From assembly GCF_005795905.1 (NCBI RefSeq), contig NZ_VAWE01000001.1, positions 2,046,001 to 2,110,000 on the forward strand: a stretch of DNA of 64,000 nt. The letters run 5' to 3'. A program made the translations under genes and the position numbers. Source of the stretch: Streptomyces marianii (GTDB taxonomy: Bacteria > Actinomycetota > Actinomycetes > Streptomycetales > Streptomycetaceae). The notes beneath the pieces are model-generated. The model was not told where the DNA came from. It saw nothing but the letters and a program-made list of their open reading frames with translations, and did not search any database. How positions within the stretch are numbered: the first letter of the stretch is position 1; the number at the start of each line of letters is the position of its first letter. Positions 46,713 through 55,994 of the stretch are shown piece after piece.

Positions 46713-46970
46713 ATGGGCATCATGGACACGCTGAAGGCCAAGCTCGCCCCCGCCCGGGAGAAGGTCTCCGACCTCGCCCACCACCACGGGCACAAGGTCG
46801 AGCACGGTTTGGACAAGGCCGCACGGACGGTCGACCAACGGACCAAGGGCAAGTACCGCGACAAGATCGAGTCGGGTACCGGCAAGGCCAAGGAGGCCCT
46901 GGACCGCCTCGCCCACAAGGACGACGGCACGCACAAGGGCGGCGAAGGAACCCCGCCGCCGGCTTCCTGA
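46713..46970 (+). CDS. MT0933-like orphan antitoxin
   Basis: An 85-residue Lys/Asp/His-rich helical protein matching the MT0933/Rv0909 antitoxin-like family (MDTLKAKLAPAREKVSDLAH, VDQRTKGKYRDKIESGTGKA). In mycobacteria it is paired with a toxin (Rv0910-like); here no toxin gene follows. The family is widespread as single genes in Streptomyces, so an antitoxin role is not established. The ATG at 46713 has gaagg upstream; an ATG three codons later is possible. A very strong terminator follows directly. Confidence 0.82.
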   Translation: MGIMDTLKAKLAPAREKVSDLAHHHGHKVEHGLDKAARTVDQRTKGKYRDKIESGTGKAKEALDRLAHKDDGTHKGGEGTPPPAS

Positions 46971-46977
46971 GAGTGCG

Positions 46978-47022
46978 ACGGCGGAAGGCCGCGGAGCCCA
47001 GAGTTCCGCGGCCTTCCGCCGT
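46978..47022. terminator. Terminator after the antitoxin-like gene
   Basis: An 18-bp perfect stem (46978-46995 with 47005-47022) and 9-base loop, 8 bases past the stop. It also lies downstream of the convergent LigB-like gene. Confidence 0.92.
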
Positions 47023-47133
47023 GTCCGGGGAAGGCCGGCCGGTCCCGGTGTCCGAGTGCTCCGGCGCCTCGGGGCGCGGCCGCCGCCCCACCCCGACCGG
47101 TGCGGTCGTCCCCGCCGGCGTGGGCGCGCGGTG

Positions 47134-47850
47134 TCAGGACCAGGCGGCGACGAAGTACCCGACGCCGTACGGGGCGTCCTCGTAGAGGAGCTGCCCGGTC
47201 AGGCCGGCGTCCTCGGCGGCTCCCGCGAGGACCTGCCACGGTGCGCGTCCGGCCACCTGGAGCTCCCGCGCGCGGGACTCGTCGAGCCCGGCGAGCGCTG
47301 CGGTGTCCGCCGCTGCGAGCGCCCGGGCGGCCGCCGCGTCGAACGGCGCCGCGCGTTCGTCCAGGTACCCCGGGGCCTTGAGGGTGCGGCGGGCACTGCC
47401 GTCGCCCATCACGAGCAGCGCGACCCGCCGGGCCCGCGCGGCGAGCTCCCGGCCGGTCTCCACGCAGCGGGCGGCTGCGAGGCCGGTGTCCACAGCGAGG
47501 CCCTCCACCGGGGCTTGGGACCAGTTCGCACGTTCCAGCAGCCAGGCCCCGACGGCCAGCGCCACGGGCAGCCGTCCCTCCGGCGCGGGCCCGTCGGGGA
47601 CGCCCAGCCGCACGTGCGAGGCGACGCCGAAGCCCTCGAAGGAACCGGGCGTCCCCGGGGCATGGGTGCCGGGCCGCTCGCCGGGGCCCGCGGCGCCCAC
47701 CACGAACAGCACCTCGGGACGGGAGGCCGCCAGGACACCCAGCACGTCGGCACACGCGTGCCGGGCCCCGTCGAGCTCGGGCGCGGCACCCGCGGCCACG
47801 TCGGGCACGAGGAGCGGAGGGCTGGGGCAGACGGCGGCGGCGACAAGCAT
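47134..47850 (-). CDS. LigB-like class III extradiol dioxygenase fold protein
   Basis: A 238-residue protein with the fold of class III extradiol dioxygenases (subunit B type), often annotated next to miaB in actinobacteria. The N-terminus MLVAAAVCPSPPLLVPDVA aligns with HPPLLVPE of true enzymes, but the metal-ligand His is Ser here; VLFVVGAAGPG and VALLVMGDGSARRT match other core strands. With the metal site altered it is probably not a dioxygenase. The ATG at 47848-47850 is natural. It lies downstream of miaB on the same strand, 193 bases away. Confidence 0.75.
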   Translation of the reverse strand: MLVAAAVCPSPPLLVPDVAAGAAPELDGARHACADVLGVLAASRPEVLFVVGAAGPGERPGTHAPGTPGSFEGFGVASHVRLGVPDGPAPEGRLPVALAVGAWLLERANWSQAPVEGLAVDTGLAAARCVETGRELAARARRVALLVMGDGSARRTLKAPGYLDERAAPFDAAAARALAAADTAALAGLDESRARELQVAGRAPWQVLAGAAEDAGLTGQLLYEDAPYGVGYFVAAWS

Positions 47851-48043
47851 GATCGCAGCCTAGTGCCGCGACAGACCGACGTTCGCGCCGTGGCGACGCC
47901 CGGCGCGGCACCGGTGAGTGTGCCCCGCGCGGCCCCGGACGCCCGGCGGCGGCCCACGACGGGCACCGGTGCACCTCACGGGTGACCGGGCCCGCCGGAC
48001 GCGACGGCGCCCGGCGGCACGGCCCCGCCGCGTTCCTGCCGGG

Positions 48044-49534
48044 TCAGCCGACCGCCGAGCAGCCGCCCGTCGGGGCGGGCAGCGGAGCCGGGACGCCGAC
48101 CGTCGGCAGGCCGAGCATCACGCCGGCGGGCTGCTGCGGGGCGGCGTTGCGCTTCTCCCAGGCGTCACCGGCGCGAGTACGGCGCACGGAGATCGTCTCG
48201 CCCTCGGCAAGGAGGTGGTGCGGGGCCGCGTACGTGATCTCGACGGTCACCACGTCGCCCGGACGGACCTCGTCCGCGGGCTTGGTGAAGTGGACCAGCC
48301 GGTTGTCCGGCGCACGGCCTGACAGCCGGTGCGTGGCACCGTCCTTGCGGCCCTCGCCCTCGGCGACCATGACCTCCAGGACCCGGCCGACCTGCTTCTT
48401 GTTCTCCTCCCAGGAGATCTCCTCCTGGAGGGCCACCAGCCGCTCGTAGCGCGCCTGGACGACCTCCTTCGGGATCTGCCCGTCCATCTCGGCGGCCGGG
48501 GTGCCGGGCCGCTTCGAGTACTGGAAGGTGAAGGCCTGGGCGAAGCGGGCCTCGCGCACGACGTGCAGCGTCTGCTCGAAGTCCTCCTCGGTCTCGCCGG
48601 GGAAGCCCACGATGATGTCGGTGGAGATGGCGGCGTGCGGGATCGCGGCGCGGACCTTCTCGATGATGCCGAGATAGCGCTCCTGCCGGTACGAGCGGCG
48701 CATCGCCTTGAGCACCGTGTCGGAGCCGGACTGGAGCGGCATGTGCAGCTGCGGCATCACGTTCGGCGTCTCGGCCATCGCGGCGATCACGTCGTCGGTG
48801 AAGTCGCGCGGGTGCGGGGAGGTGAAGCGGACCCGCTCGAGGCCCTCGATCCTCCCGCAGGCACGGAGGAGCTTGGAGAACGCCTCGCGGTCGCCGATGT
48901 CGGAACCGTACGCGTTGACGTTCTGGCCGAGCAGCGTGATCTCCGAAACGCCCTCGCCGACCAGCGCCTCGACCTCGGCGAGGATGTCGCCGGGGCGGCG
49001 GTCCTTCTCCTTGCCGCGCAACGCGGGCACGATGCAGAACGTGCAGGTGTTGTTGCACCCGACGGAGATGGACACCCAGGCCGCGTACGCGCTCTCGCGG
49101 CGCGTCGGCAGCGTGGAGGGGAACGCCTCCAGCGACTCGGCGATCTCGACCTGCGCCTCTTCCTGGACTCGGGCGCGCTCCAGCAGCACGGGCAGCTTGC
49201 CGATGTTGTGCGTGCCGAAGACGACGTCGACCCAGGGCGCCTTCGCGACGATGGTGTCGCGGTCCTTCTGGGCGAGGCAGCCGCCGACGGCGATCTGCAT
49301 CCCCGGCCGCCGGGCCTTCATCGGGGCGAGCCGCCCGAGGTTGCCGTACAGCCTGTTGTCGGCGTTCTCCCGGACCGCGCAGGTGTTGAAGACGACGACA
49401 TCCGCCTCGCCCTCACCCGTGCCCTCCGGCGCCCGGACATAGCCGGCGTCCTCCAACAGACCGGACAGCCGCTCGGAGTCGTGGACGTTCATCTGGCACC
49501 CGTAGGTGCGCACCTCGTAAGTCTTCGCGCTCAT
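48044..49534 (-). CDS. miaB: tRNA 2-methylthiolase MiaB
   Basis: A 496-residue radical SAM enzyme that methylthiolates i6A37 of tRNA after MiaA. The N-terminal cluster cysteines are in [21 protein letters not shown] and VGGCLAQK; the radical SAM cluster is in [11 protein letters not shown] (CxxxCxxC); a TRAM domain follows at about residues 380-450. Length is normal plus a Pro/Ala tail. I use the ATG at 49532-49534 ([13 protein letters not shown]); a GTG three codons earlier is possible. It is divergent from the TAXI protein gene. Confidence 0.96.
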   Translation of the reverse strand: MSAKTYEVRTYGCQMNVHDSERLSGLLEDAGYVRAPEGTGEGEADVVVFNTCAVRENADNRLYGNLGRLAPMKARRPGMQIAVGGCLAQKDRDTIVAKAPWVDVVFGTHNIGKLPVLLERARVQEEAQVEIAESLEAFPSTLPTRRESAYAAWVSISVGCNNTCTFCIVPALRGKEKDRRPGDILAEVEALVGEGVSEITLLGQNVNAYGSDIGDREAFSKLLRACGRIEGLERVRFTSPHPRDFTDDVIAAMAETPNVMPQLHMPLQSGSDTVLKAMRRSYRQERYLGIIEKVRAAIPHAAISTDIIVGFPGETEEDFEQTLHVVREARFAQAFTFQYSKRPGTPAAEMDGQIPKEVVQARYERLVALQEEISWEENKKQVGRVLEVMVAEGEGRKDGATHRLSGRAPDNRLVHFTKPADEVRPGDVVTVEITYAAPHHLLAEGETISVRRTRAGDAWEKRNAAPQQPAGVMLGLPTVGVPAPLPAPTGGCSAVG

Positions 49535-49686
49535 CTCGCACACCAGGGTACGGGGTGACGGCCGCCGCCGCCCCCGTGTTGCCCGGGCGGGAGAGGGGGG
49601 AGCCGTGGGCGGGACACGGGGAGCCGATCATGCACGGCGAAGGGAGGGCCTGGCCAGCACCGCGCGTGAACTGGCAGGATCGCGCC

Positions 49687-50685
49687 ATGCTCCCCGCTCT
49701 GTCCCGAATCAGCCGGCGCCGCGCCCTGCAGGGCTCCGCGGCGCTGGCCGTCGTGTGCGGGCTGCTGCTGTGGTGGCTGCTGCCGATGGACGACAGCAGC
49801 CCCAGCGGCCGGCTCACGTTCAGCACGGGCGTGCAGAGCGGCGTGTACCAGCGGTACGGGAACCTTCTCAAGAACGCCCTGGCCCACGATCTGCCGAAGG
49901 TCTCGATAGAGCTCCGCAACAGCGAGGGCTCCCAGCAGAACCTCGCCCGGGTCGCGAGCGGCGAGGCCGACTTCACGATCGCGACCGCCGACGCGGTGGC
50001 GAAGTACCGGCGCGACAGCCGGCCCGGCGCCGACCGGCTGCGCGGCTGCGCACGGCTGTACGACGACTACGTACAGCTCGTCGTGCCCCAGGGCTCGCCC
50101 GTGGAGACCCCGGCCGATCTGCGCGGCAAGCGGGTCGGCGTCGGTCAGGACCGCTCCGGTGTCCGCCTCATAGCGGACCGGGTGCTCACGGCCGCCGGCC
50201 TGGACGCCCGCCAGGACATCGAACCGGTGTCCGCCGGCCTCGACACCTTGCCGGGACGGCTGGAGCGGGGCGAACTGGACGCCTTCTTCTGGTCGGGAGG
50301 GCTGCCGACCGGCACGATCCAGAAACTGTCGGAACGTTTCCCCGTACGGCTGGTCCCGGTCGGCGACAAGCTCATCGGCCGCGTCCACGCGACGGGCGAC
50401 GCGACGCGCCACTACCACTCGGCGGTGATCCCGGCCGAGGCCTATCCGCAGATGGGCGCCAGGTCCCCGGTTCAGACCGTCGCCGTGGCCAATCTGCTCG
50501 TCACGACGGACCGGGCGGACCCGGAGCTGACCGAGCGGTTCACCCGGACCGTGATCAGGAGCCGGGACCGGATCGGCCGTGAGGTCCACCCGGCGCAGCT
50601 CGTGGACCTGCGGACGGCGATCTACACGGATCCGCTGCCGCTCCACGAGGGCGCCCGCCGCTACTACAGCTCGGTGAAGCCGTAG
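49687..50685 (+). CDS. TAXI-family extracytoplasmic solute-binding protein
   Basis: A 332-residue binding protein of the TRAP-associated TAXI family. Residues 14-34 form a membrane anchor or uncleaved signal (ALAVVCGLLLWWLLPM) with no lipobox. The ligand-binding core has LTFSTGVQSGVYQRYGNLL, LRNSEGSQQNLARVASGEAD and LRGKRVGVGQDRSG. Typical ligands are glutamate/glutamine-like acids. No TRAP permease gene is nearby; instead the next intact genes are a convergent sensor kinase and response regulator, so it may act as a sensor. The ATG at 49687 has aggat upstream. Confidence 0.88.
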   Translation: MLPALSRISRRRALQGSAALAVVCGLLLWWLLPMDDSSPSGRLTFSTGVQSGVYQRYGNLLKNALAHDLPKVSIELRNSEGSQQNLARVASGEADFTIATADAVAKYRRDSRPGADRLRGCARLYDDYVQLVVPQGSPVETPADLRGKRVGVGQDRSGVRLIADRVLTAAGLDARQDIEPVSAGLDTLPGRLERGELDAFFWSGGLPTGTIQKLSERFPVRLVPVGDKLIGRVHATGDATRHYHSAVIPAEAYPQMGARSPVQTVAVANLLVTTDRADPELTERFTRTVIRSRDRIGREVHPAQLVDLRTAIYTDPLPLHEGARRYYSSVKP

Positions 50686-51156
50686 GGCGAGGCGCCAGGA
50701 CACGGGCTCCGGCCGCCGATGTCGGCCGCGCGGCGGGGCGACGCTCCGCCATGTCGCCGGCCGGCAATCCGTCCCTCGGGGTTGAGGGCGGCGCGGACCG
50801 TCCGGGCGTGGGCAGGACCGCGAGGGCCTGTCGACGCATCTCCGCCCCGGTGTCGACAAGGTCGTCCTGACCGCCCCTGGCAAGGGTGACGTCCCGAACA
50901 TCGTGCGCGTCGTCAACCACAACACGATCAGGCGTCACCTTCGCCACGATCAACTCGACACGATCAAGGGGGGTGGCGCGGGACCGGTCGGGCCGGACGC
51001 GGGCCGGTCCACGGGCGGCAGGCCGGTTCCCCCGTTGCCGCAGTCGGCCCCGTACGGACCGCACGGCCCGTCGTTTCCCGCGAGCCGGGCCCGGTCCCGG
51101 GAAGCCCGCCCCCCTTCCCGGTCGACCGGTCCCGCACGGACCGCCCGGTCCCCACC
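50686..51156. other. Region between TAXI gene and sensor kinase
   Basis: 471 bases. The middle holds a glyceraldehyde-3-phosphate dehydrogenase fragment (50804-50932); the right part (50960-51150) is GC-rich and unstructured to my eye. The two flanking genes converge, and I see no strong terminator stem. Confidence 0.5.
50804..50932 (+). pseudogene. Glyceraldehyde-3-phosphate dehydrogenase fragment
   Basis: One frame reads GRGQDREGLSTHLRPGVDKV then VLTAPGKGDVPNIVRVVNH, matching the segment of GAPDH that spans TGRFxxREGLxxHLxAGxxKVxLTAPGKGD and VHGVNHDTI. Nothing before or after continues the enzyme, so about 43 codons of a roughly 330-codon gene survive. There is no start codon or ribosome binding site. 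Probably a relic of a lost or moved gap gene copy. Confidence 0.75.
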
Positions 51157-52551
51157 TCAGGCCGTCGGCGGATGGCGCGGCAGTGTGACCGTCACCCGCA
51201 GTCCGCGCGGTTCGTTGTGCGCGTACGCGATCGAGCCGCCGCCCGCCGAGAGCAGCGCGCGGGTGATGGAGAGTCCGAGGCCGGAGCCCTTCACGTTCTG
51301 GTGGCGGCCACTGCGCCAGAAGCGGTCACCGATCCGGGCGAGCTCCTCCTCCGTGAGCCCGGGGCCGCCGTCGGCGACCACGACCGTGGAAGTCGTGCCG
51401 TCCGCCGAGGCCGTGACCGTGACCTCCTCCCCCTCGGGCGTGAACTTCAGCGCGTTGTCGATCACGGCGTCCAGGGCGCTGGAGAGTGCGATCGGGTCGG
51501 CCCAGGCGGTGACGGCCGGACCGCGGCCGTTGAGCCGGACGCCCTTCTCCTTCGCGAGCGGGCGCCAGGCGGCGACCCGCTCGGCCGCCAGCTCACCGAT
51601 GTCGGTGAGCCGGATGTCGGCGGAGACGTGCTCGGCCAGGGCCAGGTCGAGCAGATCGTCCAGGACCCGGGCGAGCCGCTTGCCCTCCGTGCGCACGGAG
51701 GCGATCTCCTCGTTGCCCTCGGGCAGTTCGAGGGCGAGGAGCTCGATCCTCAGCAGCAGCGCGGCGAGGGGGTTGCGGAGCTGGTGCGAGGCGTCGGCGA
51801 CGAACGCGCGCTGCTGCTCCAGCACCAGCTCGACGTTGTCGGCCATCTCGTTGAACGACCGGGCCAGTCGCCGGAGTTCCGGCGGGCCCCCGGCAGCGGC
51901 GACCCGGGAGTTCATCCGGCCGGTCGCGATGTCGTGGGTGGCGGCGTCGAGGATACGCACCGGCCGCAGCACCCAGCCGGTGAGCCGGAACGCCGCGCCC
52001 ACGGCGACGAGCATCGCCGCGGACTCGCCGGCCCCGATGATCAGCCATCCGCGCAGGATGCGCGAGCGCAACTGCCCCGTGGGCGAGTCGGTGACGACGA
52101 CGGCGACGACGTCGCCGTCGCGCACCACCGGCGAGGCGACGACGATCCGGCCGTCCTGCTGCCAGGGCCAGACCTGCGGCGGATCGTGGCTGCGGCGGCC
52201 GAGCAGGGCCTCGGCGAACGCCTGGCGGCCCACTCCCGCCTCCGGGACCTCCCAGTACCAGGGGGCCCGGGCCATCGCGGCACCGCTGCGGTGGAAGACG
52301 CCCGCGTGGATCCCGTACACGTCGTTGTAGCGGGTCAGTTCCTCCTCGAGGGTGGTGTGGCGCTCGTCCCGGCCCGGCACGCCCTCCGTGACGAACTGGG
52401 CCTGGGCGGCGAACCGTGCCGTGTCGTCCAACCGGTCGACCACCACCTGCTGCTGCTCGGCGGCCGCCAGGCTCACCGCGAGCGGGAAGCCCAGGGCGAG
52501 CAGGACCCCCGCCATGAGGACGATGAGGAGCGGGAGGAGACGGGTACGCAA
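51157..52551 (-). CDS. Sensor histidine kinase
   Basis: A 464-residue membrane kinase. A first helix at about 5-30, an extracytoplasmic sensor domain to about residue 168, a second helix (WLIIGAGESAAMLVAVGAAF), a HAMP linker, then phospho-His in DASHQLRNPLAALL, N box in DNALKFTPEG, G boxes in ADGGPGL and KGSGLGLSI. It is 15 bases downstream of its response regulator gene and starts with a TTG without a good ribosome binding site, so it probably relies on translational coupling. Ligand unknown; the convergent TAXI protein is a candidate partner. Confidence 0.92.
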   Translation of the reverse strand: MRTRLLPLLIVLMAGVLLALGFPLAVSLAAAEQQQVVVDRLDDTARFAAQAQFVTEGVPGRDERHTTLEEELTRYNDVYGIHAGVFHRSGAAMARAPWYWEVPEAGVGRQAFAEALLGRRSHDPPQVWPWQQDGRIVVASPVVRDGDVVAVVVTDSPTGQLRSRILRGWLIIGAGESAAMLVAVGAAFRLTGWVLRPVRILDAATHDIATGRMNSRVAAAGGPPELRRLARSFNEMADNVELVLEQQRAFVADASHQLRNPLAALLLRIELLALELPEGNEEIASVRTEGKRLARVLDDLLDLALAEHVSADIRLTDIGELAAERVAAWRPLAKEKGVRLNGRGPAVTAWADPIALSSALDAVIDNALKFTPEGEEVTVTASADGTTSTVVVADGGPGLTEEELARIGDRFWRSGRHQNVKGSGLGLSITRALLSAGGGSIAYAHNEPRGLRVTVTLPRHPPTA

Positions 52552-52566
52552 GGGGAGGGCGGGCCT

Positions 52567-53268
52567 TTACACGACGGGGTCGACAAGGCGGTAGCCGACG
52601 CCGCGCACGGTCTCGATGAGGGCGGGCATGCGGAGCTTGGAACGCAGCGACGCCACGTGCACCTCGAGCGTCCGGCCGGTCCCCTCCCAGTTGGTGCGCC
52701 ACACCTCGCTGATGATCTGCTCTCGGCGGAAGACGACACCGGGCCGCTGCGCGAGCAGCGCCAGCAGGTCGAACTCCTTGCGGGTCAGCTGGACGTCCGC
52801 CCCTTCGACGCTGACCCGGCGCGTGGGCAGTTCGATGGTGACCGCGCCGAGCCTGAGCGCGCTGTCGGAGGCCGGTGAGGCCTCCTCGCCGGGCGCGGTA
52901 CGCCGGCTGACGGCGTGGATACGGGCGAGCAGCTCGCCCGTGTCGTACGGCTTCACGACGTAGTCGTCGGCGCCGAGGTTCAGCCCGTGGATGCGCGAGC
53001 GCACATCGCCCCGCGCGGTGACCATGATCACCGGCGTGGTGGTGAGCTTCCGTATCTTCCCGCACACCTGGTAGCCGTCCTGGTCCGGCAGCCCCAGATC
53101 GAGCAGGACGACCCCGAAGGGAGTCCTGCCCTCGGCGGCCGCCGGGAGCACTGCCTGCAGCGCCTCCTCGCCGTTGCGGGCGTGGGTGACCTGGAAACCG
53201 TGGCGTGCGAGCACCGCGGACAGGGCCGCGGCGACGTGGTCGTCGTCCTCGACAAGCAGAAGTCTCAT
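52567..53268 (-). CDS. Response regulator, OmpR family
   Basis: A 233-residue response regulator. Receiver domain: LLVEDDDHVAAAL with the acidic pocket, phospho-Asp in VVLLDLGLPDQDG, Lys in DYVVKPYDTG. Winged-helix DNA-binding domain in the last 95 residues (LTRKEFDLLALLAQRPGVVF, GTGRTLEVHVASLRSKL). First gene of the kinase operon. ATG at 53266-53268 with gagggggg upstream. Divergent from gluA with 255 bases between, so it could regulate the glutamate importer as well as its own operon; this is inference from position. Confidence 0.93.
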   Translation of the reverse strand: MRLLLVEDDDHVAAALSAVLARHGFQVTHARNGEEALQAVLPAAAEGRTPFGVVLLDLGLPDQDGYQVCGKIRKLTTTPVIMVTARGDVRSRIHGLNLGADDYVVKPYDTGELLARIHAVSRRTAPGEEASPASDSALRLGAVTIELPTRRVSVEGADVQLTRKEFDLLALLAQRPGVVFRREQIISEVWRTNWEGTGRTLEVHVASLRSKLRMPALIETVRGVGYRLVDPVV

Positions 53269-53523
53269 GTGGCCCCCCCTCACGGGCGTAGCTCTCGCGT
53301 TGTTACCAGGGCATAAAGACCGATAGGCCCACCATGAGTCAAGAGGGTTGACGGCGACCTGGGGTTTTTCGTTACCCACCCGGTACAGCGGCCGCCGTCC
53401 CGTTCACCCTGTGTGTCCGGTTGCAGCCGGATCGTTATGCTCAATTTCCGCTCAGATGTAATGACGGTGGTCGCAGTGCCTCATTAAGGTCCTCCCAATC
53501 GAGGAGGACGGAGCAAGAAGCCG

Positions 53524-54309
53524 ATGAGCGGAGTATCAGTGACCAAGGGCGCCGAGGACGCCGTGCCGGCCACGACGGACCTGGTCGTACTGAGCAACGT
53601 CAACAAGCACTTCGGCGCGCTGCATGTGCTCCAGGACATCGACCTGACGATCGCGCGCGGCGAGGTCGTGGTGGTCATCGGGCCCTCCGGGTCCGGAAAG
53701 TCCACGCTGTGCCGCACGATCAACCGGCTGGAGACGATCGACTCCGGCTCGATCACGATCGACGGAAAGCCGCTGCCCGACGAGGGCAGGGAGCTGGCCC
53801 GGCTGCGCGCCGACGTCGGCATGGTCTTCCAGTCGTTCAACCTCTTCGCGCACAAGACGGTGCTGGAGAACGTCATGCTGGGCCAGCTGAAGGTCCGCAG
53901 GACGGACAAGAAGGCCGCCGAGGAGAAGGCGCGCGGACTGCTCGACCGGGTGGGCGTCGGCTCGCAGGCCGACAAGTACCCGGCGCAGCTCTCCGGCGGC
54001 CAGCAGCAGCGCGTCGCGATCGCCCGGGCGCTGGCGATGAATCCCAAGGTCATGCTGTTCGACGAGCCCACGTCGGCGCTGGACCCCGAGATGATCAACG
54101 AGGTCCTCGAGGTCATGCAGCAGCTGGCCCGGGACGGCATGACGATGGTCGTCGTCACCCACGAGATGGGCTTCGCGCGCAGCGCCGCCAACCGCGTCGT
54201 CTTCATGGCCGACGGCAAGATCGTCGAAGAGGCCACGCCGGAGGAGTTCTTCAGCAACCCGCGCAGCGACCGGGCCAAGGACTTCCTTTCGAAGATCCTG
54301 CACCACTGA
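53524..54309 (+). CDS. gluA: Glutamate-type ABC importer, ATPase
   Basis: A 261-residue ABC ATPase of the polar amino-acid uptake family. Walker [12 protein letters not shown] loop [11 protein letters not shown], signature [15 protein letters not shown], Walker [15 protein letters not shown] loop VTHEMGFAR; all intact. It is first in gluABCD, which imports glutamate in Corynebacterium and Streptomyces. The ATG at 53524 is possible, but a GTG five codons later (53539) has ggag 5 bases upstream and may be the true start. Confidence 0.92.
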   Translation: MSGVSVTKGAEDAVPATTDLVVLSNVNKHFGALHVLQDIDLTIARGEVVVVIGPSGSGKSTLCRTINRLETIDSGSITIDGKPLPDEGRELARLRADVGMVFQSFNLFAHKTVLENVMLGQLKVRRTDKKAAEEKARGLLDRVGVGSQADKYPAQLSGGQQQRVAIARALAMNPKVMLFDEPTSALDPEMINEVLEVMQQLARDGMTMVVVTHEMGFARSAANRVVFMADGKIVEEATPEEFFSNPRSDRAKDFLSKILHH

Positions 54310-54389
54310 ACCGGTCCACTCCTGGGCATCGTTGGCCCCGGGCAGGTTCTGCTGATCGCACACATCACGTCCAACCAAGGGAAGTTCAC

Positions 54390-55241
54390 ATGAAGCTCCG
54401 TAAGACCTCCGCCGCCGCGGCCGCCGCAGTCGCGCTCGCTCTCACCGTCACCGCCTGCGGCTCCGGCAAGAAGGACGACGCGGCCGGCGGCGGTTCCGCG
54501 GGCGGCGGCGACAAGATCACCATCGGTATCAAGGTCGACCAGCCGGGCATCGGCCTGAAGACCCCCGACGGCAAGTTCGTGGGCTTCGACGTCGACGTGG
54601 CCAAGTACGTGGCCAAGGAGCTCGGTTACGAAGAGGGCGACATCGTCTTCAAGGAGACCAAGAGCGCCGACCGCGAGACCGCGATCGAACGCGGCGACGT
54701 CAAGTTCATCGTCGCCTCCTACTCGATCAACGACAAGCGCCTGGCCAAGGTGGACTTCGCCGGCCCGTACCTGCTCGCCCACCAGGACATCCTGGTCCGC
54801 GCCGACGACGACTCGATCAAGTCCCCGGCGGACCTGAACAACAAGAAGCTCTGCTCGGTCACCGGCTCGACCTCGGCGCAGAACGTCAAGGACAAGCTCG
54901 CCCCGAAGGCGCAGCTCCAGGAGTACGGCGGCTACTCCGAGTGCCTCACCGGCCTGGAGAACAAGGTCATCGACGCGCTCACCACCGACGACTCCATCCT
55001 CGCCGGCTACGCCGCGCAGGACGCCTTCAAGGGCAAGTTCAAGCTCGCCGGCTTCAAGATGAGCAACGAGAACTACGGCATCGGCCTGAAGAAGGGCGAC
55101 GCCGAGCTCAAGGACAAGATCAACAAGGCGCTGGAGAAGATGGTCCAGGACAAGTCCTGGGACAAGGCCGTGGCGGCCCACTTCGGCCCGGCCGGCTACC
55201 AGAACGAGCCCGCCCCGAAGATCGGCAACATCGTCAAGTAA
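54390..55241 (+). CDS. gluB: Glutamate-type ABC importer, binding lipoprotein
   Basis: A 283-residue solute-binding lipoprotein. Signal peptide with lipobox LTVTAC at about residues 18-23, then a Gly-rich linker and a type II binding fold (KITIGIKVDQPGIGLKTPDG, FVGFDVDVAKYVAKELGY, NYGIGLKKGDAEL). It captures glutamate or a related acid for GluC/GluD. ATG at 54390 with aaggga upstream. A strong hairpin after its stop would raise its level over the permease, as usual in such operons. Confidence 0.93.
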   Translation: MKLRKTSAAAAAAVALALTVTACGSGKKDDAAGGGSAGGGDKITIGIKVDQPGIGLKTPDGKFVGFDVDVAKYVAKELGYEEGDIVFKETKSADRETAIERGDVKFIVASYSINDKRLAKVDFAGPYLLAHQDILVRADDDSIKSPADLNNKKLCSVTGSTSAQNVKDKLAPKAQLQEYGGYSECLTGLENKVIDALTTDDSILAGYAAQDAFKGKFKLAGFKMSNENYGIGLKKGDAELKDKINKALEKMVQDKSWDKAVAAHFGPAGYQNEPAPKIGNIVK

Positions 55242-55255
55242 CGCCTGGCCGACCG

Positions 55256-55289
55256 GGCGCGCCGCCGCCGCTGACGGCGGCGGCGCGCC
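55256..55289 (+). terminator. Intercistronic hairpin gluB-gluC
   Basis: A perfect 15-bp stem (55256-55270 with 55275-55289) and loop ctga, 15 bases after gluB. Probably a partial terminator or RNA-stabilising structure that lets gluB be expressed above gluCD. Confidence 0.75.
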
Positions 55290-55328
55290 GAGTCCTTCCC
55301 ACTCGCAGACGCGGAAGCGCGGGAGATC

Positions 55329-55994
55329 GTGTTCGACTTTCTTGATATGGACGCCCTGCTGGGCGCCTTCTGGGTGACGGTGAAACTCACCGTCTACTCG
55401 GCCATAGGCTCCCTGATATGGGGAACGCTGCTGGCCGGCATGCGGGTCAGCCCGGTACCGCTGATGCGGGCCGTCGGCACCGCGTACGTGAACGTCGTGC
55501 GTAACATCCCGCTCACCGTGGTCATCCTCTTCGCCTCGCTGGGTCTCTACTCGACCCTCGGCGTCACCCTGGGCGGGGACGCCATCGACGGAATCAACTT
55601 CCGGCTGGCGGTGCTCGGTCTGATCGCCTACACCGCGGCCTTCGTGTGCGAGGCGCTGCGGTCCGGCATCAACACCGTGCCCGTCGGCCAGGCGGAGGCG
55701 GCGCGCGCCCTGGGCCTGAGCTTCACCCAGGTGCTGACGCTGATCGTCCTTCCGCAGGCCTTCCGGTCGGTCGTGAACCCACTGGCCAACGTGCTGATCG
55801 CACTGACCAAGAACACCACCGTCGCCTCGGTGATCGGTGTCGCGGAGGCCTCGCTCCTGATGAAGGAGTGGATCGAGACGTACGCCGCCCTGATCCCGAT
55901 CGTCGCGGTCTTCGCGTTCGGCTTCATCTGCCTCACGCTGCCGACCGGACTGGTGCTCGGCTGGGTGAGCAGGAAGGTGGCGGTGAAGCGATGA
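55329..55994 (+). CDS. gluC: Glutamate-type ABC importer, permease 1
   Basis: A 221-residue membrane permease with about five helices and the His/Glu/Gln-family sequence EALRSGINTVPVGQAEAARA, the loop that docks on the ATPase. FWVTVKLTVYSAIGSLIWGT is the opening helix. The GTG at 55329 has gggaga upstream. Its stop overlaps the gluD start by ATGA, so the two permeases are translated together. Confidence 0.93.
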   Translation: MFDFLDMDALLGAFWVTVKLTVYSAIGSLIWGTLLAGMRVSPVPLMRAVGTAYVNVVRNIPLTVVILFASLGLYSTLGVTLGGDAIDGINFRLAVLGLIAYTAAFVCEALRSGINTVPVGQAEAARALGLSFTQVLTLIVLPQAFRSVVNPLANVLIALTKNTTVASVIGVAEASLLMKEWIETYAALIPIVAVFAFGFICLTLPTGLVLGWVSRKVAVKR

